A stretch of DNA of 64,000 nt, from NCBI GenBank assembly GCA_015232355.1, contig JADFZW010000005.1:1-64000 (forward strand), in the 5' to 3' direction. Positions 1 through 11,783 of this stretch are shown in pieces. Source of the stretch: Oligoflexia bacterium (GTDB lineage: Bacteria; Bdellovibrionota; Bacteriovoracia; Bacteriovoracales; Bacteriovoracaceae). Each line of letters begins with the position of its first letter. Positions within the stretch are counted from its first letter, which is position 1. The notes beneath the pieces are model-generated. The model made no database searches. It was not told the origin of the DNA and worked only from the letters and a program-made list of their open reading frames with translations. Made by a program: the position numbers and the translations under genes.

Positions 1-137
1 TAGTTTGAAATAGTTATTTAGAGACCTTAATGAGAGGTTTTATTAAATAGTTGAATAAACACTTTCACTGTTTATGGATCGCTTATCTTATGTTGATACT
101 GCTTATATTAGATGCGATTGCCCTTTGGCGTGGCACT

Positions 138-1865
138 TTAATCCACGTCTGGTTTGTGAGCAAGTGCCATGAATGTGTCTGGATCTTTACCGGTATCGCT
201 AGTAAAAATACTCACAAAATAAAGCACGATGAAAGAGGCGCTCACTCCAAAGATGCCTGGGCCTCCGGCAACAGGTAAACCAAGGAACATATATTTTGAT
301 CCATTGATCAGCAGAATAGCAATGAAGAGAACAGAAACAGCAAGACCTGTTAAGGTACTTGCAATCACCGCCTGCCTGGTTGTACGTTTCCACCATAGAG
401 TAGTAATCATTGCAGGGAAAATTGCACTTGCTGCAATTCCAAAAGCTAGCATCACCAACCATGCAATATTTTCCTCTTTAAGCATAACTGCTAAAGAAAC
501 TGCAACTGCTGACATTAGTAGAGTTGTAATTTTAGCAATATTTAATTCTTGCTTCTCAGTTGCATTTGGATTGATATAAACCTTATAAAGGTCATGGCTT
601 ATTGATGAGGCCACTGTAATCATAAGTCCTGCAGCTGTTGATAAAATGGCCGCTACTGCACCTGCAGCTCCAATGGCCATAAGCCATGGACCACCAACCA
701 AATGGCTGATCTCTAAAACCGCCATGTTTTTAGCTTGACCAATGCCAGTTGATCCTTGAGCAATCCATGTTACCAACTTTGCGTAGATACCAGGGAAGAG
801 CAAGAATCCAAGAATGATTGCACAGATATAAAAAATTCCAAGAGCAACTATACATAGAGTAACACTTTTCTTAGCAGCGCGAGCGCTAGGAACAGTAAAA
901 AACATTATAAGAATATGAGGAAGACCTGCAGTTCCAAACACCAATGCCACAACAGTACTGATCATCGCAAGAGTGTTGTCAGTCTTAACACCAATACTCA
1001 TCGCACTCTCTGCAGTCGGCATCATCTGGCGTGCAGTAGTGATGGCATCTGTTGCAGACATATTACTGATGGCACTAACCACGGCCTCATTCTTGGCGGC
1101 CAAAAGTGGCGGTACTACTTGATTAGCAGTCTCAAGTATCCATGAAAAAGAACCGTGTCCAACAGTGAAGTAAGCAATTGTCACCAACACAACCATTGCA
1201 ATCCAAAGAAAAACTGCTTGAATAGCTTGGTTTGCCAGAGTGGATTTCATACCTCCAAAAACAATGTAGATACTCATAAGCAAACCGAGACCGATAGTTA
1301 CATAGACAAAATTCCATCCGAGCAGCAATTCAAAGAGCAAACCTGCTCCAAGCATTTGAGGGACAAGATAGAATGTAGAAATAACAACAGTACAAAGCAT
1401 GACTACTAATTTAATTCGATCATCAGGAAAGCGACTATGTAGTGCACCTGCAACAGTATAAGAACCAACGTTTCGTAATGGACCGGCAATTAGTAATAGC
1501 ACGGCCATATATCCTCCAAAAAAACCAATGGAAAGCCATATGGAATCTATACCAAAAACGCCAATATCTCCAGGACAGCCGAGGAAACTAGCGGCAGATA
1601 GATAACTACCAACCATGGCGATGCCCACTTGTATCCATGGAACCTCTTTCCCTGCTACATAAAAATCTGTAGTAGTGCTGGTACTACGACTAGTCCACCA
1701 GGTAATAATAATACTCGCTATTACGAAAAAGAGAATAAAACCAATCACAATAGTAGTATCTAGTTTTGAGGCAGCAACAGAAGATGTTTGCTCTGCTATT
1801 GCAAGTGCTGGAGTCATGATGAGAATAATAGATGTGATGAATGTGATTAATCTCTTGATACTCAT
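138..1865 (-). CDS. actP: Sodium:acetate symporter, ActP type (SSS family)
   Basis: Inner-membrane sodium:solute symporter predicted to import acetate and related short monocarboxylates. The 575-residue product starts with a signal-like hydrophobic segment (residues 1-25, ending ALAIAEQ) followed by about 13 membrane segments. Family-typical stretches include GSYLSAASFLG and FGGMKSTLANQAIQA. I start it at the ATG ending at 1865 because GGAGGG lies about 6 nt upstream and because this ATG overlaps the stop of the preceding DUF485 gene as ATGA, the usual translational coupling of yjcH-actP. An in-frame start 12 codons earlier lacks a ribosome binding site. No acs gene is visible, but acetate kinase lies at 20.3 kb. 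The remaining 137 bases to the left window edge hold nothing I recognise. Confidence 0.9.
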   Translation of the reverse strand: MSIKRLITFITSIILIMTPALAIAEQTSSVAASKLDTTIVIGFILFFVIASIIITWWTSRSTSTTTDFYVAGKEVPWIQVGIAMVGSYLSAASFLGCPGDIGVFGIDSIWLSIGFFGGYMAVLLLIAGPLRNVGSYTVAGALHSRFPDDRIKLVVMLCTVVISTFYLVPQMLGAGLLFELLLGWNFVYVTIGLGLLMSIYIVFGGMKSTLANQAIQAVFLWIAMVVLVTIAYFTVGHGSFSWILETANQVVPPLLAAKNEAVVSAISNMSATDAITTARQMMPTAESAMSIGVKTDNTLAMISTVVALVFGTAGLPHILIMFFTVPSARAAKKSVTLCIVALGIFYICAIILGFLLFPGIYAKLVTWIAQGSTGIGQAKNMAVLEISHLVGGPWLMAIGAAGAVAAILSTAAGLMITVASSISHDLYKVYINPNATEKQELNIAKITTLLMSAVAVSLAVMLKEENIAWLVMLAFGIAASAIFPAMITTLWWKRTTRQAVIASTLTGLAVSVLFIAILLINGSKYMFLGLPVAGGPGIFGVSASFIVLYFVSIFTSDTGKDPDTFMALAHKPDVD

Positions 1866-2098
1866 TTTGCCCTCCAAAACCAAATGATAATTATAATCCA
1901 CGATACTGGAAAAATAAGCATTGAGAGCAAGAGTCCGAGAGGCATACCTAATGTAGGTAGAGATGCTATTTCTCTAAATGATGGGGTTTGAATAATAGCG
2001 GCCCCCATGTAAAAGATGAAAAAAATTGCGAAGAGACCGAAATTAAAAATTACCTTACTGCGATAGGCAGCGATAGGCGGAGAGGCATTCTTAGACAT
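1862..2098 (-). CDS. yjcH: DUF485 small membrane protein, YjcH-like
   Basis: Small inner-membrane protein (78 residues) of the DUF485 family, which is almost always encoded directly before actP and is thought to accompany the acetate symporter. Two hydrophobic segments are visible (residues ~17-37 and ~48-74), separated by the polar stretch TPSFREIASLPTLGM that fits the family. Its TGA stop overlaps the actP ATG by 4 bp. AGGA stands about 8 nt before the ATG. The promoter must lie in the roughly 200-bp AT-rich divergent region shared with the V-ATPase operon; I see no convincing -35/-10 pair there. Confidence 0.8.
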   Translation of the reverse strand: MSKNASPPIAAYRSKVIFNFGLFAIFFIFYMGAAIIQTPSFREIASLPTLGMPLGLLLSMLIFPVSWIIIIIWFWRAK

Positions 2099-2300
2099 AA
2101 GATTTTATCCTTTCTTTTGCTAAATGTGTTTTTATTTTTATTGAAGATTATTCATCAAGTGATTTAAAAAGTCCAAGATTAATAAAGGTTTTGAAATATA
2201 TTAATTGCCGGTTTGAAAAAATTAACATAACCTTTTACATTACAAATTTAATTACAAAAATAATTTTTAATTCATAACTTTAAGATGGGTGATAATCATT

Positions 2301-2918
2301 ATGATATTGGATGATAAATTAAAAAAGTTAACAGAGGAGCTTTATTCAGAGGGTTTACAAAAGGGTCAAAAGGAAGCAGAAACGCTGATACTTGAAGCGA
2401 AGAAAGAATTTGAAAAAATATTAAAGAAGGCAAATGAAGAAGCGCGCACTATTCTTTCCAATGCACATAAGGAATCTGCTGAGATTAAGCGTAAAGCGGA
2501 GATGGAGATTCAGCTCTCTTCAAAACAAATGGTCAGCAAAATCAAAAAAGATATTTCAGCTCTAATAACCTTCAGAACATTGAATCACTCATTAAAAGAT
2601 AGTTTTAACAAAACTGAATTTATTGAAGAGTTAGTATTAAGTACTATTCGTGCATGGAAAAAAGATAGTGCAGGAGCATTTGATTTATCCATTCATATCC
2701 ATTCTAAATATGAAAATAAAATCAAACCATTTCTAGAAAAATGCTGCAAAGATGAGATGGAAAAAGGGTTAAACATCATCATATCGGAAAACATAAAAGA
2801 TGGAATCAGGATCGCTCCAAAAGATGGCAGTTACTCCATTGATCTTAGCGAAGAGAGTTTTAATGCTTTGTTGATGGACTACCTAAAACCGGCAACAAAA
2901 GAGTTGCTATTTTCTTAA
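2301..2918 (+). CDS. atpE: V-type ATP synthase subunit E
   Basis: Peripheral-stalk subunit E of a V-type (A/V) ATPase, which links the catalytic head to the membrane stator. The N-terminal ~100 residues are a highly charged Lys/Glu/Ala heptad region predicted to be coiled coil (LILEAKKEFEKILKKANEE). The C-terminal half is a globular alpha/beta domain, as is usual for subunit E. Length (205 residues) is normal. The start is uncertain: the ATG at 2301 is chosen over an in-frame GTG at 2289 because the only SD-like element (GATGGG, 2284-2289) overlaps that GTG. It is the first gene of the operon E-DUF2764-A-B-D-I-K. Its stop codon is the first unit of an A-rich tandem repeat. Confidence 0.85.
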   Translation: MILDDKLKKLTEELYSEGLQKGQKEAETLILEAKKEFEKILKKANEEARTILSNAHKESAEIKRKAEMEIQLSSKQMVSKIKKDISALITFRTLNHSLKDSFNKTEFIEELVLSTIRAWKKDSAGAFDLSIHIHSKYENKIKPFLEKCCKDEMEKGLNIIISENIKDGIRIAPKDGSYSIDLSEESFNALLMDYLKPATKELLFS

Positions 2919-2946
2919 AAAAATAAAAAATAAAAAATAAAAAAAA
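2916..2946 (+). repeat. Stop-codon-spanning A-rich repeat after atpE
   Basis: Tandem copies of a 7-bp unit (TAAAAAA-like). The first copy contains the atpE TAA stop and the array runs up to the ATG of the next gene. It replaces the whole spacer, so the following gene has no recognisable Shine-Dalgarno. Confidence 0.75.
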
Positions 2947-3804
2947 ATGAAACAATACTATTATTTTATAGCATCCCTTAGAGAGATTTCATTGGATGTG
3001 GATCGCATGCCATATACCATAAAAGAATTCGTTCAAGAAGCGAGAGATGAAATTAATAATCTAGATAAAGGTGAGTTGAAGTTTTTTGATGCAATTTTAC
3101 TTCAAAATGATAATTTGAATGTCATCTCATATGTAAAAAATAATTATAAGTTTTTTCTTGAGGATGATGATAATAATAATGGAAATGCTATTAATGGAAC
3201 TCTAACTACCTCTCAAATAGAAGAGGATATCGCTGAAGGAATTATTAAAGACAAGTATCAGTCCCCACAGTATTTGCCACTTTATCTATGGGACTCTGTT
3301 AAAAAAAATCTACATGATCTACAAGAAAAGAGAAAAAATAAGATAGATAAGATAGATAATAAGGATCTTTTATTTGAAGATGAAATTTCTATGCTCTACT
3401 ATCAATACATTCAGCAGTTACCAAATGAATTTTTAAAAATGTACTTTCAATTTGATTATGCGATTAAAAATCTATTGGTCACTTACAATGCAAAAAAATT
3501 CTCCTTACCATTAGATAGTTTTGTACTTCCTTTCGAGGGGGACTCAAAATACGATACAGAGTTAGAATGGTCTTCTAAAGTGGAGCAAATATTTGTTGAG
3601 AGCAATCTTCAAGAACGCGAGAAGAGCTTAGATCGTCTACGCTTTCAATATATAGATCGATTGCTGGAGTTTGATTACTTTGGTTTAAATATTATTTTAG
3701 GATACCTTGTTAAATTAATCACTCTTCAGCGCTGGAATAATATAAAAGATAAAAAATCAGGACAGAAAAAATTTACATCAATAGTTAATAATTTATTAGG
3801 ATAA
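2947..3804 (+). CDS. DUF2764-like protein of the V-ATPase operon
   Basis: A 285-residue, mostly alpha-helical, soluble-looking protein with no signal peptide. It sits between subunits E and A exactly where Borrelia, Treponema and Chlamydia carry a conserved protein of unknown role (DUF2764, by position, length and helical character; I could not run a profile search). It opens KQYYYFIASLREISLD, and residues ~80-90 hold an Asn/Asp-rich insert (DDDNNNGNAING) that looks like repeat expansion. These compact bacterial operons lack recognisable subunits C, F and G, so a structural part in the central or peripheral stalk is plausible (inference). The gene is preceded only by A-rich repeats without a ribosome binding site and is followed 4 bp later by atpA. 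Confidence 0.75.
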   Translation: MKQYYYFIASLREISLDVDRMPYTIKEFVQEARDEINNLDKGELKFFDAILLQNDNLNVISYVKNNYKFFLEDDDNNNGNAINGTLTTSQIEEDIAEGIIKDKYQSPQYLPLYLWDSVKKNLHDLQEKRKNKIDKIDNKDLLFEDEISMLYYQYIQQLPNEFLKMYFQFDYAIKNLLVTYNAKKFSLPLDSFVLPFEGDSKYDTELEWSSKVEQIFVESNLQEREKSLDRLRFQYIDRLLEFDYFGLNIILGYLVKLITLQRWNNIKDKKSGQKKFTSIVNNLLG

Positions 3805-3808
3805 GAAT

Positions 3809-5647
3809 ATGGCCAAAGATACAGATACAAGATGTGGAAAAGTTTTAGCAATAGTTGGTAATCTAGTTACAGTACAAGTTGATATTCCTATTATGAATCG
3901 CGAGATCTGTTATATTGTTATTTGCGATTCTTTATCTTCTGAAAAAAGATTAATGTCAGAAGTGATTAAGGTGCATGCTGGACTTGTCTACATTCAAGTC
4001 TTCGAGAGTACTCGTGGAGTAAAAATTGGAAGTAGTGTTGAATTTGCCAACAAAATGTTAGAGGTAGATTTAGCTCCAGGACTTCTCTCTAAAATATTAG
4101 ACGGCCTACAAAATGATTTAACACTCTTTCCAGGAATATTTTTAGAGCGTGGTTTGTATAACACTCCCATTGATTTCGAAGCAGAGTATGAGTTTCATCC
4201 AAGAATGAAAGTAGGAGATAGAGTTGTGGCCGGTGATTGGCTTGGTCATGTTAGAGAAAATTGGTTTGATCATCAAATCATGGTTCCTTTCAAGTGTGCT
4301 CACAACACCTACAAAATAAAATCTATTAATGGTAATGGTGTATATAAGATAAAAGACACCATCGCAGTTATTGTTGACGAGAAAAGTGCAGAAGAGATCA
4401 AGGTTAGCATGCACCAGAAGTGGCCAGTCTATTTTCCAATTGAAAGTTACCAAGAAAAATTGCGTCTCTTTAAGCAACTCGATACCGGAGTGCGAGTAAT
4501 TGATACTTTAAATCCAATTGTTGAAGGTGGAACAGGTTTTATTCCTGGGCCATTTGGTTGCGGAAAAACTGTCCTTCAACATATTATATCTCAATATGCT
4601 TCTGCTGATTTAATTGTGGTGGCCGCTTGTGGTGAGAGAGCAAATGAGGTGATTGAACTCTTTGTGGAATTTCCTCATTTAGATGATCCTCGAACAGGTC
4701 GTAAACTTATGGAGAGAACAATTATCATTTGTAACACCTCCAACATGCCCGTTTCTGCAAGAGAGGCATCCGTGTACACAGCAATGACTATTTCTGAATA
4801 CTATCGTCAAATGGGACTTAGAGTTTTACTACTTGCAGATTCAACATCCAGGTGGGCACAAGCACTTAGAGAGATGGCCAATAAGATGGAAGAACTTCCA
4901 GGCCCTGATGCTTTCCCTATGGATTTAACTGCTATCATCTCATCATTTTATGCTCGTGCTGGATATGTCCATTTAAATAAAAACAATAATAGTACCCCAG
5001 GATCTGTAACATTTATCGGAACTGTTAGTCCGGCGGGAGGAAATTTAAAAGAGCCAGTGGTAGAAGCAACCAAAAAGGCGGCCCGTTGTTTCTATGCTCT
5101 CTCTCAAAAACGTGCTGACTCTAAAAGATATCCAGCAATCGATCCTGTTGATAGTTACTCAAAATATTTGGAGTACAGTGAAGTTCAAAATTACATGAGT
5201 AAGCATATCTCAAGTGATTGGGTAGCATCCGTATATAAGGCGAAAGATTTACTTCTTCGTGGAAGAGAAGCCTTTGAACAAATAAATATTTTAGGTGATG
5301 ATAGTGTTCCTCTCGCCTATCACGAAAGATATTGGAAAGCAGAGGTAATTGATTTTTGCTTTTTACAACAAGATGCTTTCGATAAAGTTGATTGTTACTC
5401 TCCAATTGAACGCCAAAAATTTATGTTTGAATTAATTTTAAAAATTGCTGATTATAACTTTGACTTTAATTCCTTTGAAGAGATCCAAGATTACTTTAAA
5501 AATATCATCAACATCATCAAGCAGATGAACTATTGTGAGTTTAATTCACAAAAATTTTCAGAGTATCAAAACAAACTTAATACTCTAATAAGTACAAAAA
5601 TAAGTACAAAAATAAGCTCTTCATCAATACAAATGGAGGCAAGATAG
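3809..5647 (+). CDS. atpA: V-type ATP synthase catalytic subunit A
   Basis: Catalytic nucleotide-binding subunit of the V-type ATPase. The phosphate loop reads GPFGCGKT at about residues 247-254. The Walker B region is VLLLADSTSRWAQALREM. The extra non-homologous region between the N-terminal barrel and the catalytic domain that marks A subunits is present (FPGIFLERGLYNTPIDF to KWPV). At 612 residues it is about 20-30 longer than usual, and the excess is largely a repeated C-terminal tail (STKISTKISSSS, encoded by a 15-bp tandem duplication). AGGATAAG precedes the ATG. The stop TAG is immediately followed by the atpB ATG. Confidence 0.95.
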   Translation: MAKDTDTRCGKVLAIVGNLVTVQVDIPIMNREICYIVICDSLSSEKRLMSEVIKVHAGLVYIQVFESTRGVKIGSSVEFANKMLEVDLAPGLLSKILDGLQNDLTLFPGIFLERGLYNTPIDFEAEYEFHPRMKVGDRVVAGDWLGHVRENWFDHQIMVPFKCAHNTYKIKSINGNGVYKIKDTIAVIVDEKSAEEIKVSMHQKWPVYFPIESYQEKLRLFKQLDTGVRVIDTLNPIVEGGTGFIPGPFGCGKTVLQHIISQYASADLIVVAACGERANEVIELFVEFPHLDDPRTGRKLMERTIIICNTSNMPVSAREASVYTAMTISEYYRQMGLRVLLLADSTSRWAQALREMANKMEELPGPDAFPMDLTAIISSFYARAGYVHLNKNNNSTPGSVTFIGTVSPAGGNLKEPVVEATKKAARCFYALSQKRADSKRYPAIDPVDSYSKYLEYSEVQNYMSKHISSDWVASVYKAKDLLLRGREAFEQINILGDDSVPLAYHERYWKAEVIDFCFLQQDAFDKVDCYSPIERQKFMFELILKIADYNFDFNSFEEIQDYFKNIINIIKQMNYCEFNSQKFSEYQNKLNTLISTKISTKISSSSIQMEAR

Positions 5648-6982
5648 ATGAACACGTCTAATATAAACAAGCGCGCCTTCCAAAAGACATTCACTCAATT
5701 AATAAACATTACCAAGGCAACTTGTACAGTGAAAGCGCAAGGTGCTTCATATGAGGAAATGGCATTAGTAGATGGTAGACCAGCACAGGTAGTAAAAATT
5801 GTAGGTGATGAAGTTACTCTACAAATATTTAAAGGTACCAATGGTATTGCAACAAATGCAGAGGTACAGTTTCTAGGTCACGCTCCAATGTTAAAAGTAG
5901 GAGATGAGTTGATTGGACGCTTTTTCAATGCCTATGGTGAACCAATTGATGGCCGACCAGAAATTGATGGAATTGAGAGAGAAATCGGAGGCCCTGCAGT
6001 TAATCCCGTTCGAAGAGAGCAACCATCAGAGCTAATCGCTACTGGAATTGCAGGTATTGATTTAAATAATACTTTAGTCTCTGGCCAAAAGATTCCCTTT
6101 TTTGCAGATCCTGATCAACCATACAATCAAGTGATGGCAGATGTGGCCCTGAGAGCGAAAGTTGATAAGATCATCTTGGGTGGTATGGGAATGTTATACG
6201 ATGATTTTTTATATTACAAAAATTTATTTGATAATGCCGGTGCCTTAGATAAGATTATTTCTTTTATTAATACCACTAACGATCCAGCAGTAGAGAGAAT
6301 TTTAATTCCTGATATGGCCCTAACAGCGGCCGAATACTTCGCCATAGATAAAAATGAAAAGGTTTTAGTTTTACTTACAGACATGACTTTGTTTTGTGAT
6401 GCTTTGGCAATTGTATCTAATCGTATGGATCAAATCCCTTCAAAAGATTTTATGCCAGGAACTTTGTATAGTGAACTTGCAAAACGCTACGAAAAGGCAG
6501 TGCAATTTCCGTCTGGTGGATCAATAACTATTTTAGCAGTAACTACGCTATCGAGTGGAGATATCACTCATGCTATTCCTGATAACACTGGTTACATCAC
6601 GGAAGGACAGCTCTTCTTAAAGAGAGATACTGACATCGCAAAAGTTATTGTTGATCCATTTAGAAGTTTGTCTCGATTAAAACAATTAGTAATTGGAAAG
6701 AAAACCAGGGCCGATCATCCGCAAGTAATGAATGCTTGTATTCGTCTCTACTCTGATGCCGCCAACTCTAAAACTAAATTAGAAAATGGTTTTGATTTAA
6801 CCGATTATGATCAGCGCTGTTTGAAATTTGCCAAAGAATATTCCAATCATTTGCTGGCAATCGATGTAAATGAGAGCATTAATGAGATGTTAGAAAAAGC
6901 ATGGCAACTCTTTAAAGAATTTTTCGGGAAACATGAGGTAGGAATAAAGCAAGAGTTCGTTGATCAGTATTGGAAGGAGTAA
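5648..6982 (+). CDS. atpB: V-type ATP synthase regulatory subunit B
   Basis: Non-catalytic nucleotide-binding subunit B, alternating with A in the hexameric head. It has the family stretches GRFFNAYGEPIDGRPEI, NPVRREQPSELIATGIAGID and the degenerate phosphate-loop region SGQKIPFFADPDQPYNQ, which lacks a Walker lysine as expected for B. Length (444) is typical. GGAGG lies 9 nt before the ATG, inside the end of atpA, and there is no spacer between the two genes, so they are probably translationally coupled. Confidence 0.95.
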   Translation: MNTSNINKRAFQKTFTQLINITKATCTVKAQGASYEEMALVDGRPAQVVKIVGDEVTLQIFKGTNGIATNAEVQFLGHAPMLKVGDELIGRFFNAYGEPIDGRPEIDGIEREIGGPAVNPVRREQPSELIATGIAGIDLNNTLVSGQKIPFFADPDQPYNQVMADVALRAKVDKIILGGMGMLYDDFLYYKNLFDNAGALDKIISFINTTNDPAVERILIPDMALTAAEYFAIDKNEKVLVLLTDMTLFCDALAIVSNRMDQIPSKDFMPGTLYSELAKRYEKAVQFPSGGSITILAVTTLSSGDITHAIPDNTGYITEGQLFLKRDTDIAKVIVDPFRSLSRLKQLVIGKKTRADHPQVMNACIRLYSDAANSKTKLENGFDLTDYDQRCLKFAKEYSNHLLAIDVNESINEMLEKAWQLFKEFFGKHEVGIKQEFVDQYWKE

Positions 6983-6990
6983 TTAATATA

Positions 6991-7586
6991 ATGAACTATC
7001 AGTTTAATAAGACTGAAATTCAAAGATTAAATAAGGATTTAAAAATCCGATTGCAGGCGTTGCCTATCTTGAAAAATAAGGAGGCAGCACTACGAGTGGA
7101 GATCAAAAAACATCGAGCTACTTTAAAAAATTTACAAGTGCAGATGGATGAAAAATCTAGTGTATTAGAAGAGATCATAGGACTCTACGCTGACCCTTAC
7201 CTTAATTTTGATAAATCTATGATTGAAGTTTCAAAGATTGATATTGTTTCAAAAAAAATTGCGGGAATTAAAATCCCCTCTCTTCAGTCAGTAGAGTTTA
7301 GCGTACGCCCTTTTAGTATCTTCAATGCTCCTGCATGGCTTTTAGATGGTATTGAAATAATTAAAAGTTTTGCCACTCTTAAAATAAAAATCGAACAGGA
7401 ACAACAAGCAATCAATATTTTAGAATTAGCACGTAAAAAAACTACTCAGAAAGTAAATTTATATGAAAAAGTACAAGTGCCCGCCTTTCAAGAGGCAATA
7501 ATTAAGATTAAAAGATTTTTAGAGGACTTGGATAACTTAGATCGTGCTGCTCAAAAGATCGTTAAGAAAAAGAGGGCGGTTATCAT

Positions 7587-7590
<4 letters not shown>
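6991..7590 (+). CDS. atpD: V-type ATP synthase subunit D
   Basis: Central-stalk (rotor) subunit D, which couples rotation of the c-ring to the catalytic head. The protein is 199 residues. Long N- and C-terminal helices form a predicted coiled coil (RLNKDLKIRLQALPILKNKE at the start, KVQVPAFQEAIIKIKRFLED at the end), the usual layout of subunit D. The ATG at 6991 is used because AAGGAG (6973-6979, inside the atpB end) lies about 11 nt upstream; an in-frame TTG at 6970 would overlap that element. The TGA stop overlaps the atpI ATG. Confidence 0.88.
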
Positions 7591-9961
<2,371 letters not shown>

Positions 9962-9962
<1 letters not shown>

Positions 9963-11672
9963 TATTTTCTTGAATCCCAATTTTTTTCAAAGAGTTCTTG
10001 ATTATTAGAATTTGTCATACCCGTTTCTAGAAATTTTTTAAACTCCTTTGAATCTAGCAAATTCTCATTCCTACTGCTATGACTTGTTCCTCGTTTATGT
10101 ACATTAAGAAATACTTTACCTCCAGAATTTGATGTGTATTCTTGTGTACCCAATTTTTCTTCTTCAAGTATTTTATCTTCACTTAATCCAAGATTTTTTA
10201 AATTTTTCTTTACTCCTTGATATCCCATAAGCTCATCTTTTTTTGAATGAATGATAAAAACATTACTTTTTTTGCCACTCTTTTTTGAATTTTGTATTGA
10301 TAATTCCTTTAAACGATCTTTGGTATTTAAAGCATTACCCATAAGCAAATTAATAGGTTTTCCCAATATTGGTCTCAAAATTCCCTTTGCTTGATTTTTG
10401 GCAATTTCATGTAAGCTAGCATCTCCATGTTCAATAATATAGTCATCTTCTCTGCCTGGATCTTCTTTAATCGTTGAAGAGATACCAAAACTTCCAATTG
10501 AAAAACCATGTAACAATCTACTCTTTCCACCAACAAATTTGCTTATAGCTTTATAATCCTTTGCCAAAGTATCTGGAGTTGAATTCCATCTTTGGTATTT
10601 TGTATTTTTATCTTTCAATATTGCTGAAGACAAATCTCGACTATGTCCATACATACCTCTTGAACGTGCAAGAAGAACATTGTATCCTAAACGTAAATAT
10701 TTCTGAGCAAGTCCGATAGATTCTTCTGGCAACATTGCATTTCCGTGTCCTATAATAACCGTTTTATTTATCCTCTTTGATTTTAGAGGTTCTAAATAGA
10801 TTGAACGTAAAATTGCTCCATCCTCTGTTGGAATATTAACATAAATAGAATCCTTGTTTTCAATCAAATCTGAAACTTCATCCAGAAACTTATTTTCTTT
10901 ATTATCCTTGTAGAACTCATAATATTTTCTAGGAAAATTACTTATATCTTTTTGATCTGATTTATTTTTAGGATTTGAATTATATCTTATAATGGATTCT
11001 TTGAATGATTGTTGTATGTCTACAGTTATAGCTAAATTTCCAGCTAATGTACGAAGTGTTCCAATATTACTAGCATTTCCCATATAACAATTGTTACTCA
11101 GATCACTAAAATCTGTTTTAGCTTCTTGTTTATATCTAGCGTTTAGTTCTTCCATCTTATTACATGAAAATGCTGGAATCTTTTCAGATTTTTTTCGAAT
11201 AATCATTGTTTCTAAATTACGAATACTATCGTTTATTGATAATATTTCCTTTGCATCATCCACATCCTTCTTCACATCCTTTTTATTTAATTTCAAAAAC
11301 TGTTCAAATGTTGCCTTTAGAATTTCATATCCTTTTATCTCTTTATCAATCTTCTCGGAATCAATTTCTCCAGGGTTTTTATTGTGTCCGGAAATAGAAA
11401 AATCTTTAATCAAAATATCTTTTGTGCTTACTTTACTATCATAATCTACATTAAGAATCTTGGCCCCCACTTCAATTATTTTCACAAGATCCTTTATGTC
11501 AGTCATCTTGCTTATCTTCTTTTTATTTATACTCCAATAATTATCATCTTGTTCGCTTGCCTTGTTCGCTTGCCAATGTAATATTAGATTCGGAGTATAA
11601 ACTAACAAAAAATGAGAACCAAAAAATAAAAATAAAGTAACAACTAAATAATATTTTTTTATTGTAATTCAT
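9962..11672 (-). pseudogene. Secreted alpha/beta hydrolase, frameshifted by a 13-bp duplication
   Basis: The hydrolase-encoding frame (9962-11608) has no good start. A second frame starts at the ATG at 11672, seven nt after GAGAGG, and encodes a signal peptide (MNYNKKILFSCYFIF, continuing to ASEQ) that runs into a stop soon after a perfect 13-bp tandem duplication at 11548-11573. Removing one copy joins the two frames exactly into a 565-residue secreted protein. The body looks like an alpha/beta hydrolase: strand and turn VIIGHGNAM, nucleophile elbow GFSIGSFG, acid-loop candidate HSKKDELMG, and a C-terminal histidine in RGTSHSS. Substrate unknown. A cytosolic form could start at the internal ATG near 11506. 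Either a decayed gene or a reversible on/off locus; a sequencing error is also possible. Confidence 0.75.
11548..11573 (-). repeat. 13-bp perfect tandem duplication causing a frameshift
   Basis: Two adjacent identical copies of CTTGTTCGCTTGC (plus strand), at 11548-11560 and 11561-11573, just after the signal-peptide codons of the hydrolase gene. Thirteen is not a multiple of three, so copy number decides whether the signal peptide and hydrolase are in frame. Confidence 0.95.
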
Positions 11673-11783
11673 GATTGCCTCTCTAGATTTGAGATCACAG
11701 ATCTCCGTTCAGATCTCCGTTCTGGTTGTTACTTTTCTTATCGGCAATAAATATTTAAACTTAACAAGTTATGCTCCTGGTTC

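Noticed and set aside
1..137. Reading frame crossing the first bases on the plus strand.
   Set aside because: It overlaps the actP coding end on the other strand, starts with TTG without a ribosome binding site and has no recognisable product.
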